Assembly (NCBI RefSeq): GCF_050589645.1
Contig: NZ_JBNGOQ010000003.1
Coordinates: 124,001-188,000, forward strand
Source of the DNA: JBNGOQ01 sp050589645
Lineage (GTDB): Bacteria > Bacteroidota > Bacteroidia > Flavobacteriales > Flavobacteriaceae
DNA length: 64,000 bases
Direction: 5' to 3'
Shown: one piece after another, positions 9,510-18,094 of the stretch
How positions within the stretch are numbered: the stretch's first letter is position 1
Layout: each line of letters starts with the position of its first letter
Notes under the pieces: model-generated
Database searches by the model: none
Told to the model about the DNA's origin: nothing
What the model saw: the letters and a program-made list of their open reading frames with translations, nothing else
Made by a program: the position numbers and the translations under genes

Positions 9510-9517
9510 TATCTTTG
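9510..9517 (+). promoter_or_regulatory. Bacteroidota -7 box (TATCTTTG) ahead of queE
   Basis: TATCTTTG fits the TAnnTTTG -7 consensus of Bacteroidota sigma-A. It ends four bases before the ATG at 9522, so transcription would begin at or inside the first codons. That implies either a leaderless message or use of the in-frame ATG at 9564, which begins MLPLMEEFYTIQGEG, the usual N-terminus of the family. Confidence 0.45.
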
Positions 9518-9521
9518 CAAA

Positions 9522-10154
9522 ATGATTACAGATGAGGTAATGGCATTGGTAGATGAGGGCATCATGCTCCCTTTGATGGAGGAGTTTTACACCATTCAGG
9601 GCGAGGGTTTCCACAAAGGCACGGCCGCGTACTTTATTCGCGTGGGCGGTTGCGATGTGGGCTGCCATTGGTGCGATGTAAAGGAGAGTTGGAACGCCGG
9701 TACCCATCCGCCAACGCCCGTAGAGGACATTGCCGTTAATGCGGCCAATTATTCGGATACAATTGTCGTTACCGGGGGAGAACCGCTGACCTGGGATATG
9801 GGACCGCTTACCTTGGCACTTAAGACCAGAAATTTACAGACCCATATAGAGACTTCGGGCGCTTATCCCCTGACCGGTACCTGGGATTGGATCTGCCTAT
9901 CCCCCAAAAAGAATAAATTGCCCCTGGGCGATGTGCATCAAAGGGCCCATGAGCTAAAAGTAATCGTCTATAACAAGCACGATCTTATTTTTGCAGAGGA
10001 ACAGGCACGCCAGGTACGGGAAGATTGCGTACTCTACCTACAACCCGAGTGGAGCGTCCGCGATAAGGTAACCCCAATGATAGTAGATTATGTCATGGCG
10101 CACCCAAAATGGAAGGTATCCCTACAGACCCATAAGTATTTGAACATTCCTTAG
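9522..10154 (+). CDS. queE: 7-carboxy-7-deazaguanine synthase (radical SAM)
   Basis: The enzyme converts 6-carboxy-tetrahydropterin to 7-carboxy-7-deazaguanine in queuosine precursor synthesis. The sequence shows FYTIQGEGFHKGTAAYFIRVGGC and the radical-SAM CxxxCxxC cluster ligands Cys44, Cys48 and Cys51 (GGCDVGCHWC). A glycine-rich VVTGGEPLTW follows, then HIETSGA for SAM binding. Length (210) is normal for the short bacterial form. No other que gene is adjacent. The first ATG is used here; the ATG at 9564 is an alternative given the promoter box so close to 9522. Confidence 0.92.
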   Translation: MITDEVMALVDEGIMLPLMEEFYTIQGEGFHKGTAAYFIRVGGCDVGCHWCDVKESWNAGTHPPTPVEDIAVNAANYSDTIVVTGGEPLTWDMGPLTLALKTRNLQTHIETSGAYPLTGTWDWICLSPKKNKLPLGDVHQRAHELKVIVYNKHDLIFAEEQARQVREDCVLYLQPEWSVRDKVTPMIVDYVMAHPKWKVSLQTHKYLNIP

Positions 10155-10190
10155 TCAGAAGTCAGAGGTCAGAAGTCAGTAGGCAGAGAG

Positions 10191-10780
10191 CAATTAACAA
10201 TTAGCAATAAACAATGACCAGCCTGAACTTGAACAGTCAACAGTTGGCAGTGGGCAGTTTCAGTAGGCGGTAGATGGTTGATGAATCGCCAATATCAACG
10301 GCACCATATGGAAATCGCTGTTGGATTTGTCATTCCGTATTTAGTGCGGAATCCATTTCAGTTGAATGTAGGCTGTTGAAAGTAGACAGTAGGCGGTCAC
10401 AGTGGGCAGGGGGCAATTAACAATTAGCAATGACCAAATAATCAATGCCCCTGATACGAAAACCGTTCTTGGATTTGTCATTCCACATTTAGTGCGGAAT
10501 CCATTTCAGTTGAATGTAGGCTGTTGAAAGTAGACAGTAGGCGGTCACAGTGGGCAGGGGGCAATTAACAATTAGCAATAAACAATGACCAGCCTGAACT
10601 TGAACAGTCAACAGTTGGCAGTGGGCAGTTTCAGTAGGCGGTAGATGGTTGATGAATCGCCAATATCAATGGCACCATATGGAAATCGCTGTTGGATTTG
10701 TCATTCCGCATTTAGTGCGGAATCCATTTCAGTTGAATGTAGGCTGTTGAAAGCAGACAGTAGGCGGTCACAGTGGGCAG
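10191..10780. repeat. Three tandem copies of a roughly 220-bp intergenic repeat
   Basis: Copy 1 (about 10191-10409) and copy 3 (about 10562-10780) are both 219 bp and differ at only a few positions by eye. Copy 2 (about 10413-10558) lacks the middle of the unit. Each copy holds the hairpin ATTCCGCA-TTTAG-TGCGGAAT (perfect in copy 3, one or two changes in the others). The whole 10155-10932 interval (778 bp) carries no gene. The flanks hold further short AGAAGTCAG-type repeats and, at 10794-10813, a 20-base segment that occurs inverted near 3925-3945. The copies suggest recent tandem duplication of a REP-like element. Confidence 0.85.
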
Positions 10781-10932
10781 CTATCAGCTATGGGTTAAAT
10801 TCTCTTCGCTATTCCCTTGTACTTGTACTTTGAACAGTGATCGGAAGTCAGAAATCAGGGATCAGAAGTCGGTATTAAAGGGCCTTGACCTTTAATTTCC
10901 AATGTGCAACTACCGACAATCCATTAATCCGA

Positions 10933-11739
10933 CTAGCGTCCGCCGTTGGCCTGTAGGTCCAGTACACATTCGGCGTCCAATTCGGGAATAAAGGCCATTC
11001 CACGGGATGCCCTGCTTTCCATCATGCCCATTATCCCGGCACCAAATTGCAATTCGGCACGCATTAAACATCCGGGCACATTGCAATGGTTTTCCGCTTC
11101 GGGATCTTCATGGTCGTTTACCGCCGGCGATCCCAAATTTACGAGCCCGAACAAATGTCCAAACTCATGGTTCAGGGTAGCTTCCTCAACATCTGCGACC
11201 GTAATCAGCACGCTTCGCTCCGTTAAGCGCTGGATAGTGGATTCGTAGATGACCATGGAGGTATTTCGGTATACCGCGCCCAAGGTCACCAAACCTTCGT
11301 CCTCATCATCAGTTTCGGACGGAGCGTCCGTAAAATATATGTAGATGCCAAGGGTTTCCCCATCATTGTAGACTGTGCGATTCTCAGCTTCCAAATCGGC
11401 AATTTCCTGGAGCGTAAGGGTTTCCTCGTTGGGAGAGCTAAGTTCTGTAAAGGTAATGGCAATATCGGTCTTGAAGGTATGGTCCCTGAGATATTGGTCA
11501 AAGGCATTGATGGCTGTCTGTGTAGGCCTAAACCCGGCTACATAAGCTATCTCGATGCGCAAGCTTGTAAAACTATCGTTGCTCAAAATATCATTGGCAG
11601 AGTCACCGGCCGCTAAAAGATTGGCCGAACGATCAACAACCTGTTGTGCAGGCGAATTTGGCGTTCCCCCATCATCGTCCTTGGAACATCCCATGAAGGT
11701 AAAAAGGACCAACGCAAACAAAATACCGATCTTTCTCAT
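10933..11739 (-). CDS. Lipoprotein zinc metalloprotease (metzincin-like)
   Basis: The 268-residue protein has a lipoprotein signal (LFTFMGCSKDDD, Cys18). Its zinc motif is HEFGHLFGL (His191, Glu192, His195), with His210 in the following NDHED segment as likely third ligand and a Met at 226 (GCLM) as the probable Met-turn. The N-terminal part supplies a mixed alpha/beta fold. This matches flavobacterial membrane metalloproteases of the metzincin kind, predicted to act at the cell surface or in the periplasm. The substrate is unknown. It stands alone beside the repeat block. Confidence 0.82.
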   Translation of the reverse strand: MRKIGILFALVLFTFMGCSKDDDGGTPNSPAQQVVDRSANLLAAGDSANDILSNDSFTSLRIEIAYVAGFRPTQTAINAFDQYLRDHTFKTDIAITFTELSSPNEETLTLQEIADLEAENRTVYNDGETLGIYIYFTDAPSETDDEDEGLVTLGAVYRNTSMVIYESTIQRLTERSVLITVADVEEATLNHEFGHLFGLVNLGSPAVNDHEDPEAENHCNVPGCLMRAELQFGAGIMGMMESRASRGMAFIPELDAECVLDLQANGGR

Positions 11740-11808
11740 ACTACAATTTTTTATTATAACAACCCAACTTGTTAATTCCCTACCAAGGTAAACGATGCAA
11801 GATCAGGT

Positions 11809-12534
11809 CTATTGCCGTTTTGGCGCAAGTTTGGCTAAATAGTCGTAATGTTCTCCCTTACTTACAAGTTCACAGTTAAAATCATTTACTTCCGCCGCTT
11901 GTTGCAGCGTGTTATAATCGAGATACAACCAGGGAAAGGGCGCGCTTTTTTCACCCAAATACTCCAAGGTGAACTCCACCTGACCATAGTAGGTATCCCT
12001 ATCCGGGACCCAGAACCCACCATCCGCATCTTGCTCGTACATATAAATAATATCACTGGAATCCAGTAAGATTTGCCCTCCTGGGGCCAACAGTGCTTTT
12101 AGATGCCCAAAAAAAAGATCTAGCTTATCCAATCGCCCGGCCAGACCTATTCCGTTCATCAACAGGAGTAGGGTATCAAATTTCGTTCCAGAATAGGCGT
12201 ATAGATCGCTGCAAATCACATTTTTCAAGCCCCTGAGCCTGCACACGGCCACTGCTCCCTCGGAATGGTCAAGGCCGGTAACCGAATAACCCCGGTCTTG
12301 CAAATACAAACTATGGCTTCCGGCGCCGCAACCAATGTCGAGCACCCGTCCGCTACAATGTTGCAGCGCTTCTTGCTCTAATCCGGGCATGGCCTCAAAA
12401 TCCCGGAACAAATAGGGCAGGGGAAGACTGTCCTTGTCACCAAGGGAGGAATAGGTGGTAAGGTCTTCCATATATCGACCCGCCTGGTAATCCAGCATTG
12501 CTTTTCCAAAAATATCCACATCCATAATTTGCAC
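11809..12534 (-). CDS. Class I SAM-dependent methyltransferase
   Basis: The 241-residue protein carries the SAM-binding motif I VLDIGCGAGSHSLYLQDRG, an acidic end of strand beta2 (VTGLDHS), and motif IV (FDTLLLLMNGIGLAG). The C-terminal part is atypical for RNA or DNA enzymes and points to a small-molecule or lipid substrate, which cannot be named. It is divergent from the YkgJ-type gene across 84 bp. Confidence 0.85.
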   Translation of the reverse strand: MQIMDVDIFGKAMLDYQAGRYMEDLTTYSSLGDKDSLPLPYLFRDFEAMPGLEQEALQHCSGRVLDIGCGAGSHSLYLQDRGYSVTGLDHSEGAVAVCRLRGLKNVICSDLYAYSGTKFDTLLLLMNGIGLAGRLDKLDLFFGHLKALLAPGGQILLDSSDIIYMYEQDADGGFWVPDRDTYYGQVEFTLEYLGEKSAPFPWLYLDYNTLQQAAEVNDFNCELVSKGEHYDYLAKLAPKRQ

Positions 12535-12618
12535 GTTCCCTGTAAATGTGGGGTTTTTTATGTAGTTTTTGATCGTTGAGGAGGCAAGATAGATTAACTG
12601 TGGTAACTTTACCCCTTT

Positions 12619-13116
12619 ATGAAGGCAATTTTAGCACAGCTTCCGGAAAAGGCCCAGGAAAAACATGGTGAGAACAAACGTTTTTTTGCCAAACTCAAAA
12701 AGAGGCCGCCCAAGAAGATGGATTACGTGATGCAGGAACTGCACAAGGCAGAATTTGAACGAACCGATTGCCTGCAATGTGCCAATTGCTGCAAAACCAC
12801 GGGCCCCCTGTTCACGGATGTGGATATCGTTCGGATCGCTAAGCACCAGCGATTAAAGCCGCAACAATTTATACAACGGTACCTGCGGATCGATGAGGAG
12901 AACGATTATGTACTGCAGCAGCTTCCCTGTGTTTTTCTCGATAGTGAAAATGCCTGCACCATTTATGATGTACGCCCCAAGGCCTGCAGGGAATTTCCAC
13001 ATACCGACCGGAAAAAATTCCATCAGATCAGCCAACTGACCCTCAAAAATGTGGGCATCTGTCCTGCCGCCTTTGCAATCGTTGAGGCGATGAAAAAACA
13101 AATAAAGACCAAATGA
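12619..13116 (+). CDS. YkgJ-family cysteine cluster protein
   Basis: The 165-residue protein contains the Cys motif of the zinc/iron-chelating YkgJ family: CLQCANCC near residue 54, then a later C-x-F and the ENACTIYDVRPKACREFPHT block with two more Cys. These probably bind a metal or Fe-S cluster. The biochemical role of the family is not firmly known. It is followed by a fatty-acid hydroxylase gene 66 bp downstream on the same strand. Confidence 0.85.
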   Translation: MKAILAQLPEKAQEKHGENKRFFAKLKKRPPKKMDYVMQELHKAEFERTDCLQCANCCKTTGPLFTDVDIVRIAKHQRLKPQQFIQRYLRIDEENDYVLQQLPCVFLDSENACTIYDVRPKACREFPHTDRKKFHQISQLTLKNVGICPAAFAIVEAMKKQIKTK

Positions 13117-13182
13117 GCCGGCAAAGCCATCCGCGCTTGATACGGCACAAAATTTGACAAAATCCTTCCTAAGGTTTATCTT

Positions 13183-14028
13183 GTGTGCATGGAAACGATC
13201 GTAAACTATTTTGAGACCATACCTTCCACTCACAGAAGCCTTATTTTGGTCTTGGGAATCACTTTTTTCTGGTTGCTGGAGGGCGTGGTTCCCCTCTTTC
13301 GCTTCACTTATCGGAAATGGCGGCATGCGGTCCCCAATTTCTTTTTTACCTTAACTACCATCATTATCAACTTTGCCCTGGCCTTTTTGCTATTGAGTAC
13401 CAGTGATTGGGTGGGAGCAAGCGGTTTTGGAATCATTAATTGGCTGCCGGAGATGCCCTTATGGCTTTATGTGATGCTCGGGGTACTGTTGCTCGATTTT
13501 TTTGGAGCCTATTTGGCCCATTATGTAGAACATAAGGTAAAGCCCCTTTGGATGATTCATTTGGTACACCATACGGATCATGAGGTCGATACCACTACCG
13601 CAAACAGACACCATCCCCTAGAGAGCCTTATCAGGTTTTCCTTTACCTTGTTCGGGGTATTTTTGGTGGGCACACCCATAGGTATCGTAATGCTCTATCA
13701 GTCCCTTTCCCTAGTGGCCACCCAGTTTGGGCATGCGAATATCCGATTGCCCAAAAAAGTGGACGAGGCCATAAGCTGGATAGTGGTTTCCCCTGATATG
13801 CACAAAGTACACCATCACTATAGGCTACCCTATACCGATTCTAATTATGGAAACATTTTTTCGATTTGGGACCGAATATTCGGCACCTTTATGAAATTAG
13901 ATCGGGAAACCATTGTCTACGGGGTGGATACGTTTCCGAACAAGAAGGAGAATGGCAGCGTTGCGGGGCTCTTAAAACAACCCTTTCACAAATATCGGCG
14001 GCCTACGACCATGACCTCGGACTCGTAG
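13183..14028 (+). CDS. Sterol desaturase / fatty acid hydroxylase family membrane protein
   Basis: This 281-residue integral membrane protein has four hydrophobic segments and the histidine-box pattern of the family: HYVEH, then HLVHHTDHE, NRHHPLE and MHKVHHHYRLPYTDSNYG. These ligate a di-iron centre used for O2-dependent hydroxylation or desaturation of lipid chains. The product could alter membrane lipids or carotenoids; the true substrate is not visible. The stop is three bases from the stop of the convergent DUF1343 gene. Confidence 0.88.
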   Translation: MCMETIVNYFETIPSTHRSLILVLGITFFWLLEGVVPLFRFTYRKWRHAVPNFFFTLTTIIINFALAFLLLSTSDWVGASGFGIINWLPEMPLWLYVMLGVLLLDFFGAYLAHYVEHKVKPLWMIHLVHHTDHEVDTTTANRHHPLESLIRFSFTLFGVFLVGTPIGIVMLYQSLSLVATQFGHANIRLPKKVDEAISWIVVSPDMHKVHHHYRLPYTDSNYGNIFSIWDRIFGTFMKLDRETIVYGVDTFPNKKENGSVAGLLKQPFHKYRRPTTMTSDS

Positions 14029-14031
14029 ATC

Positions 14032-15282
14032 TTATTTATAAAGCAGGTATTTTGAACGGATCTTTCGAAAGCTTTCCAGGTCCGCTTCCCAGCTTTTCCT
14101 AATTTCTGTTTCTGAAATACCGGCTTCTATTTGCTGTTGCAATTCCGGGGTCCCAACGTGCTTGGTAAACGAAGCGGTGTTAAAGAAGGCCGCTTTGTCC
14201 TGGGTACGGGTATAGGCCTCTATAAGCCAATCCAATCGTATGCGGTGCAACCGGGCCGTGTCGGAAAGGTCCTTGCCATAGCACAGTTTGTCTTGCTGTT
14301 TGGGGTATTTTGACCCAAAATTTGGTTGGGGCGTATATCTCAGGATATAATGGGTGCTATCCAAAAAAGGTGCTCCAAACCGCTGAAACTGAAACTCGGT
14401 TCCCCTGCCGGCATTCAAATGCGTCCCTTCAAAAAGCCCGGTGCTAGGGTACAGATTTATGGCAATATCGTTGGGCAGGTTGGGAGAAGGTCTAATGGGG
14501 AGATCATAACTTCGTTCATGCGTATAATTTTCAAGGGCCACAACAGTAAGGTCGACCTTCATTTTGCCTTCCAGCCAACCTTCTCCGTTGAGCATTTGGG
14601 CATATTCGCCCATGGTCATCCCATAGACCAACGGAATGGTGTTCATACCCAAAAAGCTGCGGTGTTCTGCCTTCATTCTAGGGCCATCCACATAATGCCC
14701 GTTCGGATTGGGTCGGTCCAGGACCATTAGGGGTATACCCTTTTCCGCACAGGCTTCCATGACCAATTGCAGTGTGGCGATATAGGTGTAAAAACGAACG
14801 CCAACGTCCTGGATATCGAACACCACCAACTCCAACCCTTCCAGTTGATCTTGGCTGGGTTTTTTGTTCTTTCCATAGAGCGATATCAGGGGCAGTCCTG
14901 TTTTGGTATCCACACCGTCCACCACGACTTCTCCGGCATCGGCCTGGCCGCGGAACCCATGTTCCGGGGCAAATACTTTTTTGATGTTAACCCCTTGGGA
15001 AAGCAAAGAATCCACCAAATGGGTATAGGATGGTTTGGCCCCCGGATTTTTAAAGATTACACTGGTTTGATTGGCCACTACACCCACCCGTTTTCCTTTT
15101 AACAAGGGCAGATAATATCCGGTTCGGTTGGCGGCCACCACGATTGGCGGGGTGGTCTTTTGTTCGGTTTTCATCCTGGCCTCAAGGGTATCGGCGGTAT
15201 CCTTTTTCGCTTGGTTTGCACAAGCGAAGAGCAGTAAAACCAATAATAAAACTGTATTTTTGAAACCGGATAAAAACACCAT
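14032..15282 (-). CDS. DUF1343 lipoprotein, exo-beta-N-acetylmuramidase NamZ-like
   Basis: The 416-residue protein has a lipoprotein signal (LLLFACANQ, Cys21) and the conserved DUF1343 blocks: RVGVVANQTS, FAPEHGFRG, LPLISLYGKNKKPS, DVGVRFYTYI and DRPNPNG. The founding characterised member, Bacillus NamZ (glycoside hydrolase family 171), removes terminal MurNAc from peptidoglycan fragments. By homology this protein should act in periplasmic cell-wall recycling. Its start codon lies only three bases from that of the divergent permease gene, so its promoter must lie inside the permease coding region. Confidence 0.88.
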   Translation of the reverse strand: MVFLSGFKNTVLLLVLLLFACANQAKKDTADTLEARMKTEQKTTPPIVVAANRTGYYLPLLKGKRVGVVANQTSVIFKNPGAKPSYTHLVDSLLSQGVNIKKVFAPEHGFRGQADAGEVVVDGVDTKTGLPLISLYGKNKKPSQDQLEGLELVVFDIQDVGVRFYTYIATLQLVMEACAEKGIPLMVLDRPNPNGHYVDGPRMKAEHRSFLGMNTIPLVYGMTMGEYAQMLNGEGWLEGKMKVDLTVVALENYTHERSYDLPIRPSPNLPNDIAINLYPSTGLFEGTHLNAGRGTEFQFQRFGAPFLDSTHYILRYTPQPNFGSKYPKQQDKLCYGKDLSDTARLHRIRLDWLIEAYTRTQDKAAFFNTASFTKHVGTPELQQQIEAGISETEIRKSWEADLESFRKIRSKYLLYK

Positions 15283-15285
15283 CGA

Positions 15286-16527
15286 TTGAATTTAGAATTT
15301 TTTATAGCAAAACGCCTGATCAAGGGGGCAGCACATAAAATTAGCATTTCCGCACCGATAATAAAAATCGCTATAGCTGCTATAGCCATAGGGGTTGTCA
15401 TGATGCTTATTGCGATTGCTACCGGAGTGGGACTAAAAAACAAGATTCGGGAGAAGGTGGCCGCTTTTAACGGCCATATCCAAATATATAACTTTGACAA
15501 TAACAATTCCGACGTTTCCGTGGCCCCTGTATCCCTGGCCCAGGATTTTTATCCCGAATTCACCTCGGTATCCGGTATTTCGCACGTCCAGGCCGTGGCC
15601 AGCAAGGGAGGAATCATCCGCACGATGGACACCTTTGAGGGAATCATCGCCAAAGGTGTTGGCGCAGACTACAATTGGGACGTTTTTTCGGAGTATTTGA
15701 TCCAGGGGCGCCTACCCGAGTACAGTGGGGAACTCAATGAAGAAGTGTTGCTTTCACGACTTATGGCAAGCCGCCTTGGATTTAAGGTGGGCGACACTTT
15801 TTTCACCTTTTTCCTCAAGGATGATGACGCCTCCAAAATACCGAACCGACGTAATTTCAAGATTGTGGGGATTTATGATAGCGGTTTTGAAGAGTTCGAC
15901 GCTACCTACGTGTTCGTGGATATCCGTCATATTCAACGGATGAACAAATGGGGCGCGCACCAGGTGGGTAATTTTGAAGTGTTCTTGGAGGATTTTGACG
16001 CTATAGACGAAAAAAGCAATGAAATCTACGGGAGCGTACTTTCCACATTGGACACCCAGAATATTAAGAACCGCTACTACCGGATCTTTGAATGGATCGG
16101 GCTGTTCGATTTTAACATAGCGCTGATCATCGGAATAATGATCATTGTTGGAGGCATCAACATGATTACGGCGCTTCTGGTACTGATTCTGGAACGCACG
16201 CAGATGATCGGGATATTGAAGGCCCTGGGGTCTGCCAATTGGAGCATCCGTAAAGTGTTTTTGTACAATGCGGCCTATCTGATCGGCATCGGCCTTTTAT
16301 GGGGCAATGCCTTGGGCCTGGGCCTCCTTTGGGTGCAGCACAGGTTTCGCTTGTTCAAGTTTCCCAATCCCGAGGAATATTATATCGACTATATTCCGGT
16401 CTATATTAGTTTTCCGACCGTTCTGGTACTGAATTTAGGGGTGTTGGTGCTTTGCTTGCTCATGCTTTTGGTACCCTCCTATATTATCACTAAGATTACG
16501 CCGGTCAAGGCCATTAAATTTGAATGA
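15286..16527 (+). CDS. LolE/FtsX-type ABC transporter permease, TTG start
   Basis: The 413-residue protein has the MacB/LolE layout: an N-terminal membrane helix (about 20-46), a large periplasmic domain to about 265, then three C-terminal helices separated by the FtsX-like motif LVLILERTQMIGILKALGSANWSIRKVF. Family members start with the same NLEFFIAKRL segment, and no ATG is available before it, so TTG at 15286 is the start. It probably works in lipoprotein release or another mechanotransmission task with an ATPase encoded elsewhere. No ABC ATPase gene is adjacent. Confidence 0.88.
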   Translation: MNLEFFIAKRLIKGAAHKISISAPIIKIAIAAIAIGVVMMLIAIATGVGLKNKIREKVAAFNGHIQIYNFDNNNSDVSVAPVSLAQDFYPEFTSVSGISHVQAVASKGGIIRTMDTFEGIIAKGVGADYNWDVFSEYLIQGRLPEYSGELNEEVLLSRLMASRLGFKVGDTFFTFFLKDDDASKIPNRRNFKIVGIYDSGFEEFDATYVFVDIRHIQRMNKWGAHQVGNFEVFLEDFDAIDEKSNEIYGSVLSTLDTQNIKNRYYRIFEWIGLFDFNIALIIGIMIIVGGINMITALLVLILERTQMIGILKALGSANWSIRKVFLYNAAYLIGIGLLWGNALGLGLLWVQHRFRLFKFPNPEEYYIDYIPVYISFPTVLVLNLGVLVLCLLMLLVPSYIITKITPVKAIKFE

Positions 16528-16624
16528 TCTTCCTTGGGTTTTGGTGCTGGGAAGAGGCGCCCGGTGAACCCGCTATTTTTTGATTTTCCTGCCAAAGCGA
16601 TGGGAAACCTCCGTTTGAATATTC

Positions 16625-16632
16625 TATCTTTG
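16625..16632 (+). promoter_or_regulatory. Bacteroidota -7 box (TATCTTTG) ahead of the CBS-like gene
   Basis: TATCTTTG is identical to the box before queE and ends eight bases before the ATG at 16641, giving a predicted 5' leader of only a few nucleotides. No strong TTTG -33 element is evident at the usual distance. Confidence 0.45.
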
Positions 16633-16640
16633 CGCTACAT

Positions 16641-18002
16641 ATGGAGTACGCAAAAAACATACTGGAAACCATAGGGAATACCCCCTTGGTAAAAATAAAT
16701 ACCCTAACTGCCGAACTGCCCTGTTTGGTGTTGGCCAAGTACGAAACCTTTAATCCGGGAAACTCGGTAAAGGACCGTATGGCCGTTCAGATGATAGAGG
16801 ACGCCGAGGCTTCGGGCATTTTAAAACCAGGGGGCACCATCATAGAAGGTACCTCTGGGAATACCGGAATGGGACTGGCCCTGGGGGCCGTGGTGAAAGG
16901 GTATAAAATGATCTGTGTGATCAGTGATAAGCAGTCCAAGGAAAAAGTGGATATTCTTAAAGCCATGGGCAGTGAGGTCTATGTTTGCCCTACCGATGTA
17001 AGCCCTGAAGACCCCAGAAGTTATTATTCCACCGCCCGGCGATTGGCCAAGGAAATTCCCAATTCTTGGTATGTGAACCAATACGACAACCCTTCAAACA
17101 CCAAGGCGCACTATAAAAGCACTGGACCGGAAATTTGGAAACAGACCGATGGAAAAGTCACCCATTTTGTGGTGGGCGTAGGTACGGGGGGTACCATCTC
17201 GGGTGTTGGGGGCTATCTCAAAGAGCAAAATCCGGCGGTGAAGGTATGGGGTATAGATACCTACGGTTCGGTGTTTAAAAAGTATCATGAGACGGGCATT
17301 TTTGATGAGAACGAAATTTACCCGTATATCACGGAGGGCATTGGGGAAGATATCCTTCCCAAGAACGTCAACTTTGATATTATCGATGGGTTTACCAAGG
17401 TAACGGACAAGGACGCCGCCATCTATACACAGCGATTGGCCAAGGAAGAGGGCATGTTTCTGGGGAATTCGGCAGGTGCTGCCGTAAAAGGCCTGTTGCA
17501 ATTAAAGGAACATTTCTCCGAGGACGATGTGGTCGTGGTACTTTTTCACGATCACGGAAGTCGTTATGTGGCCAAGATGTTCAACGACGATTGGATGCGG
17601 AATAGGGGCTTTTTGGAGGATGAAGTGACCAAGGCGATAGATTTGATCAAGGACCATCTGGAACTGCCCTTGGTTACGGTAAAGACCGAAGAACTGGTGA
17701 TGCACGCCGTGGAGCGCATGAAACAGAACAATATTTCCCAAATTCCGGTGGAAGACGCCAACGGTTTTGTGGGCTCCGTGGATGATACCACTCTGTTCCG
17801 GGCCATTTTGGAGGACAGTAGCGTAAGTGCCACGCCCATAAAGGAATTTATGCAACCCCCCTTTCCCTTAGTAGATAGGAACACAGCGGTAGAGGAAGTG
17901 GCCAAGCTCATCAACAGGGAAGTACAGGCGGTGTTGGTGGATCTGGGCGATGGTAGGCACCATATCATTACCAAGTACGATATCATCAGTGGATTGCACT
18001 GA
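16641..18002 (+). CDS. PLP-dependent cystathionine beta-synthase-like enzyme with CBS domain pair
   Basis: This 453-residue protein has the fold-type II PLP core: Lys44 in NPGNSVKDRMA forms the Schiff base, EGTSGNTGMGLALG binds substrate carboxylate, and GVGTGGTISGVGGYL binds the PLP phosphate. A C-terminal pair of CBS domains from about 330 (LVTVKTEELVMHAVERM... VDRNTAVEEVAKLINREVQAVLVD) follows, usually a regulatory AMP/SAM-binding module. It could make cystathionine from homocysteine and serine or act as a cysteine synthase. It stands alone, with a near-leaderless promoter. Confidence 0.88.
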   Translation: MEYAKNILETIGNTPLVKINTLTAELPCLVLAKYETFNPGNSVKDRMAVQMIEDAEASGILKPGGTIIEGTSGNTGMGLALGAVVKGYKMICVISDKQSKEKVDILKAMGSEVYVCPTDVSPEDPRSYYSTARRLAKEIPNSWYVNQYDNPSNTKAHYKSTGPEIWKQTDGKVTHFVVGVGTGGTISGVGGYLKEQNPAVKVWGIDTYGSVFKKYHETGIFDENEIYPYITEGIGEDILPKNVNFDIIDGFTKVTDKDAAIYTQRLAKEEGMFLGNSAGAAVKGLLQLKEHFSEDDVVVVLFHDHGSRYVAKMFNDDWMRNRGFLEDEVTKAIDLIKDHLELPLVTVKTEELVMHAVERMKQNNISQIPVEDANGFVGSVDDTTLFRAILEDSSVSATPIKEFMQPPFPLVDRNTAVEEVAKLINREVQAVLVDLGDGRHHIITKYDIISGLH

Positions 18003-18094
18003 TTGTCTTCCATAAATCACATAATCCATTTATTCAAGTACAAGCCAAGGATTTTTGCATCGGTTTTGATACCTTAGGGGAAAGCAAATTTACC

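Noticed and set aside
10155..10932. Possible CRISPR array
   Set aside because: The repeat units are about 220 bp with no short evenly spaced repeats or unique spacers, so this is tandem duplication of an intergenic element.
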